A stretch of DNA of 64,000 bases, taken from positions 62,001 through 126,000 of the forward strand of contig CAMCGB010000002.1 in the NCBI GenBank assembly GCA_945874355.1. Reading direction: 5' to 3'. Positions within the stretch are counted from its first letter, which is position 1, and every line of letters starts with the position of its first letter. Below are positions 25,516 through 33,131 of the stretch, in pieces. Both the position numbers and the translations under genes were made by a program. The notes beneath the pieces are model-generated. The model made no database searches. It was not told where the DNA came from and worked only from the letters and a program-made list of their open reading frames with translations. Source of the DNA: an uncultured Bacteroides sp. GTDB lineage: Bacteria; Bacteroidota; Bacteroidia; Bacteroidales; UBA932.

Positions 25516-28500
25516 GTAATGGCCATAATTCCTACCACTACATCGTTCGACAGTGTGCGCAGCTCAAGGCTCTGCAGATTCTTGCCCTCGTCAAGTGGCA
25601 TTCTGAGCATCTGGGCGGCTCCGCCGGGGATTCCGCGGTCGGTGTTTTTGATCACATCAAGCCCCGGGGAATCGTTTTCTGCCTGGGCGAGAAACTCCAT
25701 CTGGGGCTCCCTAGTAAGCTCGCCGGTGCTGAAAATCAGCCTGTAGGGCTTCAGGTCAGTCGTGCGGAAAGCGTAGCGGTCGGTGTAGTAGTCCTGCTGT
25801 ATGGGACACCAGTTGATGGGGTTCACAAGACTCATACGGGAGCTGCTGCCGTCGCTGTAGCTTACGATAATCTCGGCATTGTCTATGCGGCTCTGCATAT
25901 TCTGGGTGCTTCCTGCCATAAGCAGACACAGGTAGCGTGCGCTTCCCTCAAGAGGGATTGTCACGCTGTCCGGATAGTTGTCCCAGAGTGAAGTGTAAAC
26001 GATGTCGTTTCCTTCAGAGGGTATCAGGAAGCTGACTCCCAGATTGGACTTGTAAACCCCGTTCCTGCAGAGTTTCTTCAGCGGAGTGGCGTCAATTTCA
26101 GGGGTTTCGAGGGGAGTGCACCAATCTCCTACACCCTGCCGGGGCAGCTGCAGGCAGGTGAATTCAGGACGGGGAGATAGGTAGGAATTGCGGAAGATGT
26201 CGTCGGCGCGAGAGTTGAAATGAGAGGAAATGTCCACCATCCGGTAGGCGGAATTCTTCCCGGGTTCGCTCAGTCCCATAGCTTCCATATAGTCTTTGTC
26301 CGAGCTCAGATCTTTGGGGATATATACATCTTTCATCACCTCTCCTGCCGGAATCTGCCTGCGGTCCACCCTTATGGTCTGAACTTTTTCCGAACTTCCT
26401 TCGGTCAGCAGCTGGGCGCCCCCGGACGTGATGGTGCGAACTGAAATCTGAAGCGGAGCGGAGAAGTTCTGCTCTATCTCATAGATATCGAAATCCCCCT
26501 CCCTGCGGAAGCTGTAGCTCAGGTAGGGAGTTTTGATGCTTGCCTGCTCCCATTCTCCCGGGAAGGCAGGAGATATCACACAGCGGGAGTTCATCGCGTC
26601 GGGTCTGATGCCGAAAAGGCCGACCACCATCGCACGCGAAGCCACACCCACATTGTCGGCGAAGTCGCGGTAGGCTTCGCTGCGGGACTTGTCGTAGTAA
26701 CTGATCTGTCCGAAATTGCCGGGGCACTCTCCCAGATACATCTGGTCCAGGATGTCTGCCTTCAGCAGCTTGTAGCCGGAGTCGCTGCGGCCTGCGAGAA
26801 GATAGGCAAGAGCCATATTGCCGACTTCTTCGTGCGCAACATTGTTGGTGCTCCACACATAGGGCAGCCAGTTGGTGGTCGAAACCGTGAACAGCTCCTT
26901 TTCGACCTTCGGAAGCTTCAGTCCGAGAGCCTTTAGGGCCTTGGTGTCATAGTCGTACTTCACGGGGATATGGGGGATGCAGTTGTCCACGTAGCGGGTC
27001 GAGAGCCAGGCCTGTTCAGGAGTATTCACTTCGCAGTCCATAGGGGTGTAGATGCTCCATATGGCGGCGCTGTTATGAACCCTCTTCAGTCCCATATAAT
27101 CCTGATACTCAGCCCAGTGCCCTTCGTCCTGCACCCAAAGTCTCTCGTTCAGGGCTTTAAGGATGGCTTCGGCTTCCTTTTCGTAAGGAGCGGGATCCTC
27201 TCCGATAAGAGAAGCGATGCGGGCTGTCATTTTGTTCGAGTAGTAGTTGTAGGCGGACGAGTGGGTCACGGCTCCGCCGCTGTAATAGAGCGCGTCGCTT
27301 GCCCAGATGCAGCAGTAGGCATCGTACAGGTGGTCGCCGTCAGGGTCGAAATTCCTCTTCTCCCATTCGTGGTGAAGCTTGATTTTCGGCCAGAGCTCCT
27401 TCATCAGAAGAGTGTCGGCGTCATAGCAGAAATGCCTCATCAGCTCGTCGATATAGTTCAGATTCATATCGTAGTGGCTGATCTGGGAGGTGTCCCAGGG
27501 CTTGCGGCAGATGTAGCCGTTCGAATAGACCGGCGTGCCCCATTGTTTGATGGCTCTGGCATAGTTGAATTCCGGGTCCATCTGGGCTCCTTCAAGCACG
27601 GCGGGACGGTCGGTGACCATACTTGCAGCGTAGGCGCGGAAGTGGGAGACGGCCCTGTCGTTCCAGCCCAGAACGTCGTTGCAGTAGGCTCCTCTCCAGC
27701 CGGCATAGGTCATCCTCCAGCCGTTGGCTCCGTGAAGCACGGTGCTCCCGTCCCAGATTCCGTCGGCGGCGGCGCACAGATTGGCGCCTATGGTGTTCAG
27801 GAAGGGGTCGGGGGTGTTGATTTCAATAGCGCTTGTCAGCTCCCGGCGGGCTTGTTCCTGCTCCTCGAACAGACGCCCTCCCTGCTCAGCTTCAAGCACT
27901 TCCATCCCCTTGAGGTGGTGGTACACAAGATAGCTGGTGTCTTTAGTGCTCCATACCAGCGACTCGGCCTGAGGGTCGTTCACGTCGGCTTCGAAGATGC
28001 TGCGGGAGTCTGTCCCCAAATCGCCGTCGCGGTAGAAAGTCTTTCCGACGATATGCCGCTTCAGCACGCTGAGTTCCGGCTTATCAGCCTTAAAGCCCGA
28101 GGGGATGAATCGCCAGATGGCGCCTTCCTCGCTGAAAGAAGCCATAGTATAGACCTGCAGAGCGGCGTCCTTTCCCCAGGAAGAATCCTTGAGGGTATAG
28201 ACCCTTCTTCCTCCCTGGTATGAGGCCTTGCAGTAGGCGCTGCTGTCAAGCGGTGTCACGCTGCCGTCAAGCAGCAGCGAAAAGGCGAAATTGTAGCTGT
28301 CCAGCTTGTCGTAAACCGCAAATACGGGCCTGTCGGAGGTCTCGAGACGGAATCTGGTGTGGGTGCCGTACAGGGGGCGGGTGTAACGTCTGTTCCCGTT
28401 CAGGCAGACTATGTCCCTGCCTTCGGGGAAATACTGCATTGTTCTGATGTCCTGAGAGTCAGGAGCGCAGGAAAAAGCGAGGGTCGCGGCGGCGAGAGCC

Positions 28501-28523
28501 CCAAGGAATTTTTTATTGGCCAT
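25503..28523 (-). CDS. Large DUF4450-like lipoprotein, putative glycosidase
   Basis: 1006 residues with a lipoprotein signal (MANKKFLGALAAATLAFSC). The N-terminal region (MQYFPEGRDIVCLNGNRRYT) resembles DUF4450 domains of Bacteroides. The central part, about residues 240-690, is rich in aromatic helical segments (WRMTYAGWRGAYCNDVLGWN, YDAYCCIWASDALYYSGGAV, STTNWLPYVWSTNN) that suggest an (alpha/alpha)6 barrel as in GH families acting on rhamnose or uronic acids. The C-terminal part looks like beta-sandwich domains. I cannot name a GH family or catalytic residues with certainty; Glu and Asp near NFDPDGDHLYDAY are candidates. The promoter is divergent from recQ. Confidence 0.65.
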   Translation of the reverse strand: MANKKFLGALAAATLAFSCAPDSQDIRTMQYFPEGRDIVCLNGNRRYTRPLYGTHTRFRLETSDRPVFAVYDKLDSYNFAFSLLLDGSVTPLDSSAYCKASYQGGRRVYTLKDSSWGKDAALQVYTMASFSEEGAIWRFIPSGFKADKPELSVLKRHIVGKTFYRDGDLGTDSRSIFEADVNDPQAESLVWSTKDTSYLVYHHLKGMEVLEAEQGGRLFEEQEQARRELTSAIEINTPDPFLNTIGANLCAAADGIWDGSTVLHGANGWRMTYAGWRGAYCNDVLGWNDRAVSHFRAYAASMVTDRPAVLEGAQMDPEFNYARAIKQWGTPVYSNGYICRKPWDTSQISHYDMNLNYIDELMRHFCYDADTLLMKELWPKIKLHHEWEKRNFDPDGDHLYDAYCCIWASDALYYSGGAVTHSSAYNYYSNKMTARIASLIGEDPAPYEKEAEAILKALNERLWVQDEGHWAEYQDYMGLKRVHNSAAIWSIYTPMDCEVNTPEQAWLSTRYVDNCIPHIPVKYDYDTKALKALGLKLPKVEKELFTVSTTNWLPYVWSTNNVAHEEVGNMALAYLLAGRSDSGYKLLKADILDQMYLGECPGNFGQISYYDKSRSEAYRDFADNVGVASRAMVVGLFGIRPDAMNSRCVISPAFPGEWEQASIKTPYLSYSFRREGDFDIYEIEQNFSAPLQISVRTITSGGAQLLTEGSSEKVQTIRVDRRQIPAGEVMKDVYIPKDLSSDKDYMEAMGLSEPGKNSAYRMVDISSHFNSRADDIFRNSYLSPRPEFTCLQLPRQGVGDWCTPLETPEIDATPLKKLCRNGVYKSNLGVSFLIPSEGNDIVYTSLWDNYPDSVTIPLEGSARYLCLLMAGSTQNMQSRIDNAEIIVSYSDGSSSRMSLVNPINWCPIQQDYYTDRYAFRTTDLKPYRLIFSTGELTREPQMEFLAQAENDSPGLDVIKNTDRGIPGGAAQMLRMPLDEGKNLQSLELRTLSNDVVVGIMAITLEK

Positions 28524-28530
28524 AATGCAA

Positions 28531-28562
28531 CAAATATAACCAATAAAGGCTAAATTTGCAAA
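28531..28562 (-). promoter_or_regulatory. Promoter for the DUF4450-like gene
   Basis: On minus, TTTG (28562-28559), a 20-base spacer and TATATTTG (28538-28531), a full consensus match ending 7 bases before the ATG at 28523. It overlaps the recQ -7 element on the other strand. Confidence 0.75.
28551..28558 (+). promoter_or_regulatory. Promoter -7 element for recQ
   Basis: TAAATTTG ends 6 bases before the recQ ATG at 28565. No TTTG is present at -33. Confidence 0.5.
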
Positions 28563-28564
28563 GT

Positions 28565-30298
28565 ATGGAAGCGCTTGAAGTATTGAAACAGTTCTGGGGC
28601 TACGATTCTTTCCGCCGCGGGCAGCAGGAGATAATCTCTTCTGCGCTCGAGGGGCGGGATACTCTTGCCATATTGCCCACCGGCGGTGGTAAATCCGTCT
28701 GCTTCCAGGTTCCTGCGCTGATGAGAGAAGGAATCTGCATAGTTGTCACTCCGCTCATCGCCCTGATGAAAGACCAGGTGCGCAACCTCGAGTCCCGGGG
28801 CATCAAGGCCCTGTGCATTCACGCCGGGATGAACCGCAGGGAAGTGGACACCGCCCTGAACAACGCCGCCTACGGGGATTTCAAGTTCCTGTACGTCTCG
28901 CCAGAGAGGCTTTCCACGACTCTTTTCCGCTCCTATATGGAGGTGATGAAAGTCAGTTATATAGTAGTTGACGAGGCTCACTGTATCTCCCAGTGGGGCT
29001 ATGACTTCAGGCCTGACTACCTTCAGATAGCATCCCTGAGGGACCTGTGTCCCGCTCCTGTGATTGCGCTTACCGCGACGGCCACCCCTTCAGTTGCGCA
29101 GGACATCGTAAGGCTCCTTGTAAAAAGGGGAACGGAAGCCCAGATGAAGCGCGACAGGGAGGCGTTCCGCGTCATAAAGAGCAGTTTCGAACGGAAAAAC
29201 CTCTGCTACACGGTGCACAAGTGCTCCGACAAGCTGGGAGCGTTGCTGAACCTGCTGTCCCGCACCGAAGGCTCTACCATAGTATATATGAGAAGCCGCG
29301 CAAAATGCGAGCAGATATCATCGTTCCTCACCTCGCAGGGCCACAGCGCCTCGTTCTATCACGCCGGACTGAGCCCCGCCCAAAGGAGCCAAAGGCAGCA
29401 GGAGTGGATGTCGGGAAATATACGTACTATGGTGTGTACCAATGCTTTCGGTATGGGTATAGACAAGAGCGACGTAAGGCTCGTGGTGCATCTCTCGCTG
29501 CCCGACAGCATCGAATCCTACTTCCAGGAGGCGGGACGCGCGGGAAGGGACCTCAAAGACTCGAAGGCAGTGCTGCTCTGGAACGGGAACGACGTCCGCT
29601 CGCTCAAGGACCTGCTCGCCCTCTCGTTCCCCGAGCGCGAATTCATAGAGGACATATACCAGAAGCTGCACATCTTCAATTCTATCCCTTACGAGCAGGG
29701 GCAGGGTTTCAGCATCAAATTCAGCCTTGAAGACTTCTGCGCGCATTTCAGCCTGCAGAAGGCAAAAGTCTTCTATGCCCTCAAATACCTTCAGATGACT
29801 TCCCACCTGAGCTATTGTGAAGATGTGGATATCCCTTTGAGAATCAAGATTCTCGCCGACCGCAATCTGCTCTACGGAATGCAGTTCGAAAGCCCTGTCC
29901 AGGAGCTTATCCTCGAGACTCTGATGCGGGGATATCCGGGGATTTTCTCCACTCTTCAGAGCGTGGACGAGCCCGGACTGGCCGGGAAATGCTCGCTCAG
30001 CGTGCCTGAGCTCAGGATGGAACTCTACCGCCTGAGTCTGGAGCATATTATAAAATATGTACCTTTGTCCAGGGACGATGTGCTGACCTTCCATCACAAC
30101 CGGCTCATGCCGGGCAACCTGGACCTCGACAAGCAGAAGTATGAGATGCTAAAGTCCAACGCCTGCAGCAGGGCCGAAGCGATAATCGACTATGCAAGTC
30201 AGACTTCACAGTGCCGCTCCCGCTATCTGCTCGCGTATTTCGGGCAGCAGGACTCCTGCAATTGCGGCAAATGTGACGTTTGTCTTCGAAGAGAATAG
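28565..30298 (+). CDS. recQ: RecQ-family DNA helicase, short form
   Basis: 577 residues from the ATG at 28565 ([20 protein letters not shown]). Seen are motif 0 FRRGQQEII, Walker [11 protein letters not shown], the [17 protein letters not shown] box, TATATPSV, and [10 protein letters not shown] with the arginine finger. The zinc-type cysteines (Cys in SQCRSRYLL plus CNCGKCDVC) lie at the very end, so a winged-helix-like region (about 370-540) precedes them and no HRDC domain follows. In E. coli the order is zinc, winged helix, HRDC. The gene is a 3'-to-5' helicase for recombination repair. Confidence 0.93.
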   Translation: MEALEVLKQFWGYDSFRRGQQEIISSALEGRDTLAILPTGGGKSVCFQVPALMREGICIVVTPLIALMKDQVRNLESRGIKALCIHAGMNRREVDTALNNAAYGDFKFLYVSPERLSTTLFRSYMEVMKVSYIVVDEAHCISQWGYDFRPDYLQIASLRDLCPAPVIALTATATPSVAQDIVRLLVKRGTEAQMKRDREAFRVIKSSFERKNLCYTVHKCSDKLGALLNLLSRTEGSTIVYMRSRAKCEQISSFLTSQGHSASFYHAGLSPAQRSQRQQEWMSGNIRTMVCTNAFGMGIDKSDVRLVVHLSLPDSIESYFQEAGRAGRDLKDSKAVLLWNGNDVRSLKDLLALSFPEREFIEDIYQKLHIFNSIPYEQGQGFSIKFSLEDFCAHFSLQKAKVFYALKYLQMTSHLSYCEDVDIPLRIKILADRNLLYGMQFESPVQELILETLMRGYPGIFSTLQSVDEPGLAGKCSLSVPELRMELYRLSLEHIIKYVPLSRDDVLTFHHNRLMPGNLDLDKQKYEMLKSNACSRAEAIIDYASQTSQCRSRYLLAYFGQQDSCNCGKCDVCLRRE

Positions 30299-30317
30299 AA
30301 CGGAGTGGATTTTTGAG

Positions 30318-30325
30318 TATCTTTG
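30318..30325 (+). promoter_or_regulatory. Promoter -7 element for the MBL hydrolase gene
   Basis: TATCTTTG ends 7 bases before the ATG at 30333, just after the recQ stop at 30298. Confidence 0.5.
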
Positions 30326-30332
30326 CCGCGTG

Positions 30333-31190
30333 ATGAAAGCGAAACTTACTTTTCTTGGGACTGGGACCTCCCAAGGTGTGCCTATGATAGGTTGCGACTG
30401 CCCGGTCTGCACCTCTTCCGATCCCAGAGACCGCCATCTGCGCTCCAGCGCCCTGGTGGAGTACGGCGGACTTACCATCCTCGTCGATGCCGGCCCGGAT
30501 TTCCGTTATCAGATGCTTCGTGCAGGCGTAAGGCATCTCGATGCCATAGTGCTGACCCACAACCATAAAGACCATACCGGAGGGCTGGACGACATCAGGG
30601 CCTTCAACCTGATCGAAGGACACCCCGTGAACATCTTTTGCGAGCAGTACGTCTGCGATACGCTGAAAGGGGAGTATCCCTATGCCTTCGCCGAAAACAA
30701 GTATCCCGGCTCGCCCGAATGGAGAGTGCACATCATAGACTCTAGCGCCCCGTTCAGGGTGCATACCAACGCAATCGAGGAAATCCTCAGGTGGGAGAAA
30801 GGCTTCGGCTATGTCCATTCGCGCCCGGCAGAAGTCGAGGATAAGAGCGTGGAAGTCATCCCGATCCAGGGGTGGCATCTGTCCACCAAGGAGATTTCAG
30901 TGCTCGGCTACCGTTTCGGGAATATTGCCTATATGACTGATATAAAGCATATTGACGATTCTGAATACGAGAAGCTCAAGGGTGTTGAGTATGTTACCCT
31001 CGGCTGCGTCAAGTGGGCCGAGCACCGCTCCCATCCTTCAGTGGACCAGTGTCTGGAGTTCTTCGAAAGGGTAGGGGCAAAGGAGTCCTACATCACTCAT
31101 CTCTCCCACCTGCTGCCCAAGTACAGCGATTTCGCCTCGATGCTGCCCGAACACGTGCATCCGGCCTACGACGGACTTGTTATAGAATGA
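30333..31190 (+). CDS. MBL-fold metallohydrolase (phosphodiesterase PhnP-like)
   Basis: 285 residues from the ATG at 30333 (MKAKLTFLGTGTSQGVPMIG); an earlier in-frame start lies inside recQ. The metallo-beta-lactamase motif THNHKDHTGGLDDIRAF carries the zinc-binding HxHxDH pattern (as HNHKDH). A two-Cys segment, CDCPVCTSSDPRDRHLRSSA, near the N-terminus is typical of the PhnP/YycJ-like branch. Such proteins cleave phosphodiesters, for example cyclic or RNA-derived, but the substrate is not evident here. The 3' end overlaps mtaB by 11 bases in convergent orientation. Confidence 0.88.
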   Translation: MKAKLTFLGTGTSQGVPMIGCDCPVCTSSDPRDRHLRSSALVEYGGLTILVDAGPDFRYQMLRAGVRHLDAIVLTHNHKDHTGGLDDIRAFNLIEGHPVNIFCEQYVCDTLKGEYPYAFAENKYPGSPEWRVHIIDSSAPFRVHTNAIEEILRWEKGFGYVHSRPAEVEDKSVEVIPIQGWHLSTKEISVLGYRFGNIAYMTDIKHIDDSEYEKLKGVEYVTLGCVKWAEHRSHPSVDQCLEFFERVGAKESYITHLSHLLPKYSDFASMLPEHVHPAYDGLVIE

Positions 31191-32409
31191 TGTCCACAAG
31201 GGTGTTGACCAGGGCCTTGTCATAAGGCCTGCTGACCCTTATATAGTTGCCGGTATATCCTTCCATCATAGCTCCTTTCCGGGAGGACTCGAAGAGCACC
31301 TTTTCCCTGACTCCGCGGTTCTCTTCCACGAAGCCGTTGTGAAGTCTTGCGCACAGCTCTTCAAGCTCCGCCACCCTTCTCTTTTTCTCGGCCTCATCCA
31401 CCTGCCCTTCCATAGAAGCGGCCGGGGTGCCAGGCCTTCTGGAGTATGGGAAAACGTGGATATAGGCAGGCCTGATGCTTTCGATAAAGGCCTTGGACTG
31501 CTCGAAGAGCTCCCTGCTCTCGCCGGGAAGACCCACCATCACATCTATACCGAAGAATACTTTGGGGCCCGACGGAGTCTCCAGGCGGGAGCGGATGTAG
31601 TCTATCTTGCGGCTGAAAAGAGCGGTGTCGTAGCGCCTTCCCATCTTTTTGAGAATCTCGTCGCTGCCGCTCTGAAGAGGTATGTGGAAGTGCTTCTGAA
31701 ACTTGGTGCCGGAAGCAATCCAATCGATAATCTCATCGCTCAGAAGATTGGGCTCAATGCTCGAAATGCGGTATCTTTCAATACCTTCCACCTCGTTGAG
31801 GGCTTGGAGCAGCGAGAGGAAACTCTCGCCTGTGGTACGGCCGAAATCTCCCGTGTTGACTCCGGTCAGCACTATTTCCTTTACGCCCTTGGAACTTATG
31901 TAGCGGGCATTCTGTACGCATTCCGCTATGCTGATGTTGCGGCTGCGGCCTCTGGCATAGGGCACGGTGCAGTACTTGCAGAAGTTGTCGCATCCGTCCT
32001 GCACCTTCAGGAACGACCGCGTGCGCTCGCCGGTGCTGAAGGCTCCGAATACTTCACTCAGGCTTCCGCCGCATTCGAGCCCGAGGGTCTCGCTCACCAG
32101 TCGTGACTTTTCATTCGCCCCGAACACCTTCCACACGCCTTCAATCCCGCTGATCTGCTCGCGTCTGAGCTCGGCGCTGCAGCCGGTGACCACTATCCTC
32201 GCTTCGGGATTGATGCGGTGCACCTTACGGATCAGGTTGCGCGACTTGCTGTCTGAAGTCGATGTCACGGAACAGGTATTGATAAGGTATATGTCAGCCT
32301 TTTCGGTGCTGCCCACCACCTGGGCTCCGGCCTCGATGAAGGCCCTTTCGTAGGTTGAGGTCTCGGCATAGTTCAGCTTGCAGCCGAGAGTAAGGAAGGC
32401 TACTTTCAT
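31180..32409 (-). CDS. mtaB: tRNA t6A37 methylthiotransferase MtaB
   Basis: 409 residues. The N-terminal MTTase domain carries its three cluster Cys in LGCKLNYAET, NTCSVT and VTGCSAEL. The radical SAM cluster motif is CDNFCKYCTVPYARGRSR (CxxxCxxC), and a short TRAM-like C-terminus (VREKVLFESSRKGAMMEGYT) follows. MtaB adds a methylthio group to N6-threonylcarbamoyladenosine at tRNA position 37. The precursor enzyme TsaD is encoded 5.4 kb away, divergently. The start overlaps the preceding methylase stop by 4 bases (ATGA), so the two are translationally coupled. Confidence 0.95.
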   Translation of the reverse strand: MKVAFLTLGCKLNYAETSTYERAFIEAGAQVVGSTEKADIYLINTCSVTSTSDSKSRNLIRKVHRINPEARIVVTGCSAELRREQISGIEGVWKVFGANEKSRLVSETLGLECGGSLSEVFGAFSTGERTRSFLKVQDGCDNFCKYCTVPYARGRSRNISIAECVQNARYISSKGVKEIVLTGVNTGDFGRTTGESFLSLLQALNEVEGIERYRISSIEPNLLSDEIIDWIASGTKFQKHFHIPLQSGSDEILKKMGRRYDTALFSRKIDYIRSRLETPSGPKVFFGIDVMVGLPGESRELFEQSKAFIESIRPAYIHVFPYSRRPGTPAASMEGQVDEAEKKRRVAELEELCARLHNGFVEENRGVREKVLFESSRKGAMMEGYTGNYIRVSRPYDKALVNTLVDIIL

Positions 32410-33131
32410 ATCAGGGACTCCGAAATAATAAATACGCAGGGACGTTTGCCTATCTTGAAATCCTGCTTTTTCCTCCAGTTCTGGACGCTGTCGCAGAGTA
32501 TGAACTCGCTTTCGAGGGTTATGTCAGCAGCCACGCACACCCTCATCGAAGGTGAAAGCACCGAAAGGATGTCGGCAAACAGGGCATCGTTGCGGTAGGG
32601 CGTCTCTATGAAAAGCTGGCTGCAGTGGTCCCGGAGCGCTGTTTTTTCAAGTTCGCGAAGCTGTTTTCTCCTTTCCTCGGTTTTGGCGCTCAGGTAGCCG
32701 TTGAATGTGAACTTCTGCCCGTTCAGCCCCGAACTCATAAGGGCCATCATCAGTGAAGAAGGACCCACAAGGGGCACTACGCTTATTCCGTTGCGGTGGC
32801 AAAGGTCAACCAGCAGGGCCCCAGGGTCGGCGACTGCCGGCAGCCCGGCTTCCGAGATGAGCCCGACGGACCCCCTTTTGAAAAGCTCCAGAAGGGCTTT
32901 TACTTCCTGAAGGGTAGTGTGTTCGTTGAGTTCGTGAAATTCGAGACTGTCAATCCGGCCTTTCAGTCCGTAGCGGGACAGAACCCGGCGGGCCGTGCGT
33001 ACTTGCTCGACGACAAAAATCTCCAGGGATGCCGCGCATCTGAGCACTTTCTCGCTCACTACCTCCTGAACCGGATTATCTCCCAGTGGAGAGGGTATCA
33101 GATACAGCTTTGGTTTCTCGTTCATCTTCAA
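32406..33131 (-). CDS. RsmI-like SAM-dependent methyltransferase
   Basis: 241 residues (MKMNEKPKLYLIPSPLGDNP). The tetrapyrrole-methylase fold is recognisable from LYLIPSPLGD, SEAGLPAVADPG, PLVGPSSLMMALMSSG and FIETPYRNDALFAD. It belongs to COG0313 with RsmI, which 2'-O-methylates C1402 of 16S rRNA. Bacteroidota often carry this shorter variant beside a canonical RsmI, so the target may differ. The start (33131 or 33125) lies 50-56 bases inside the 3' end of the TamB-like gene, an unusually long overlap, but no later start keeps the LYLIPSPLGD motif. Confidence 0.88.
   Translation of the reverse strand: MKMNEKPKLYLIPSPLGDNPVQEVVSEKVLRCAASLEIFVVEQVRTARRVLSRYGLKGRIDSLEFHELNEHTTLQEVKALLELFKRGSVGLISEAGLPAVADPGALLVDLCHRNGISVVPLVGPSSLMMALMSSGLNGQKFTFNGYLSAKTEERRKQLRELEKTALRDHCSQLFIETPYRNDALFADILSVLSPSMRVCVAADITLESEFILCDSVQNWRKKQDFKIGKRPCVFIISESLI

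Noticed and set aside
26970..28223. A 417-codon open frame on plus, inside the DUF4450-like gene
   Set aside because: It is opposite a gene with a clear lipoprotein signal and domain content; its translation is low in motif and has no homology-like blocks. GC-rich codon use produces such antisense frames.
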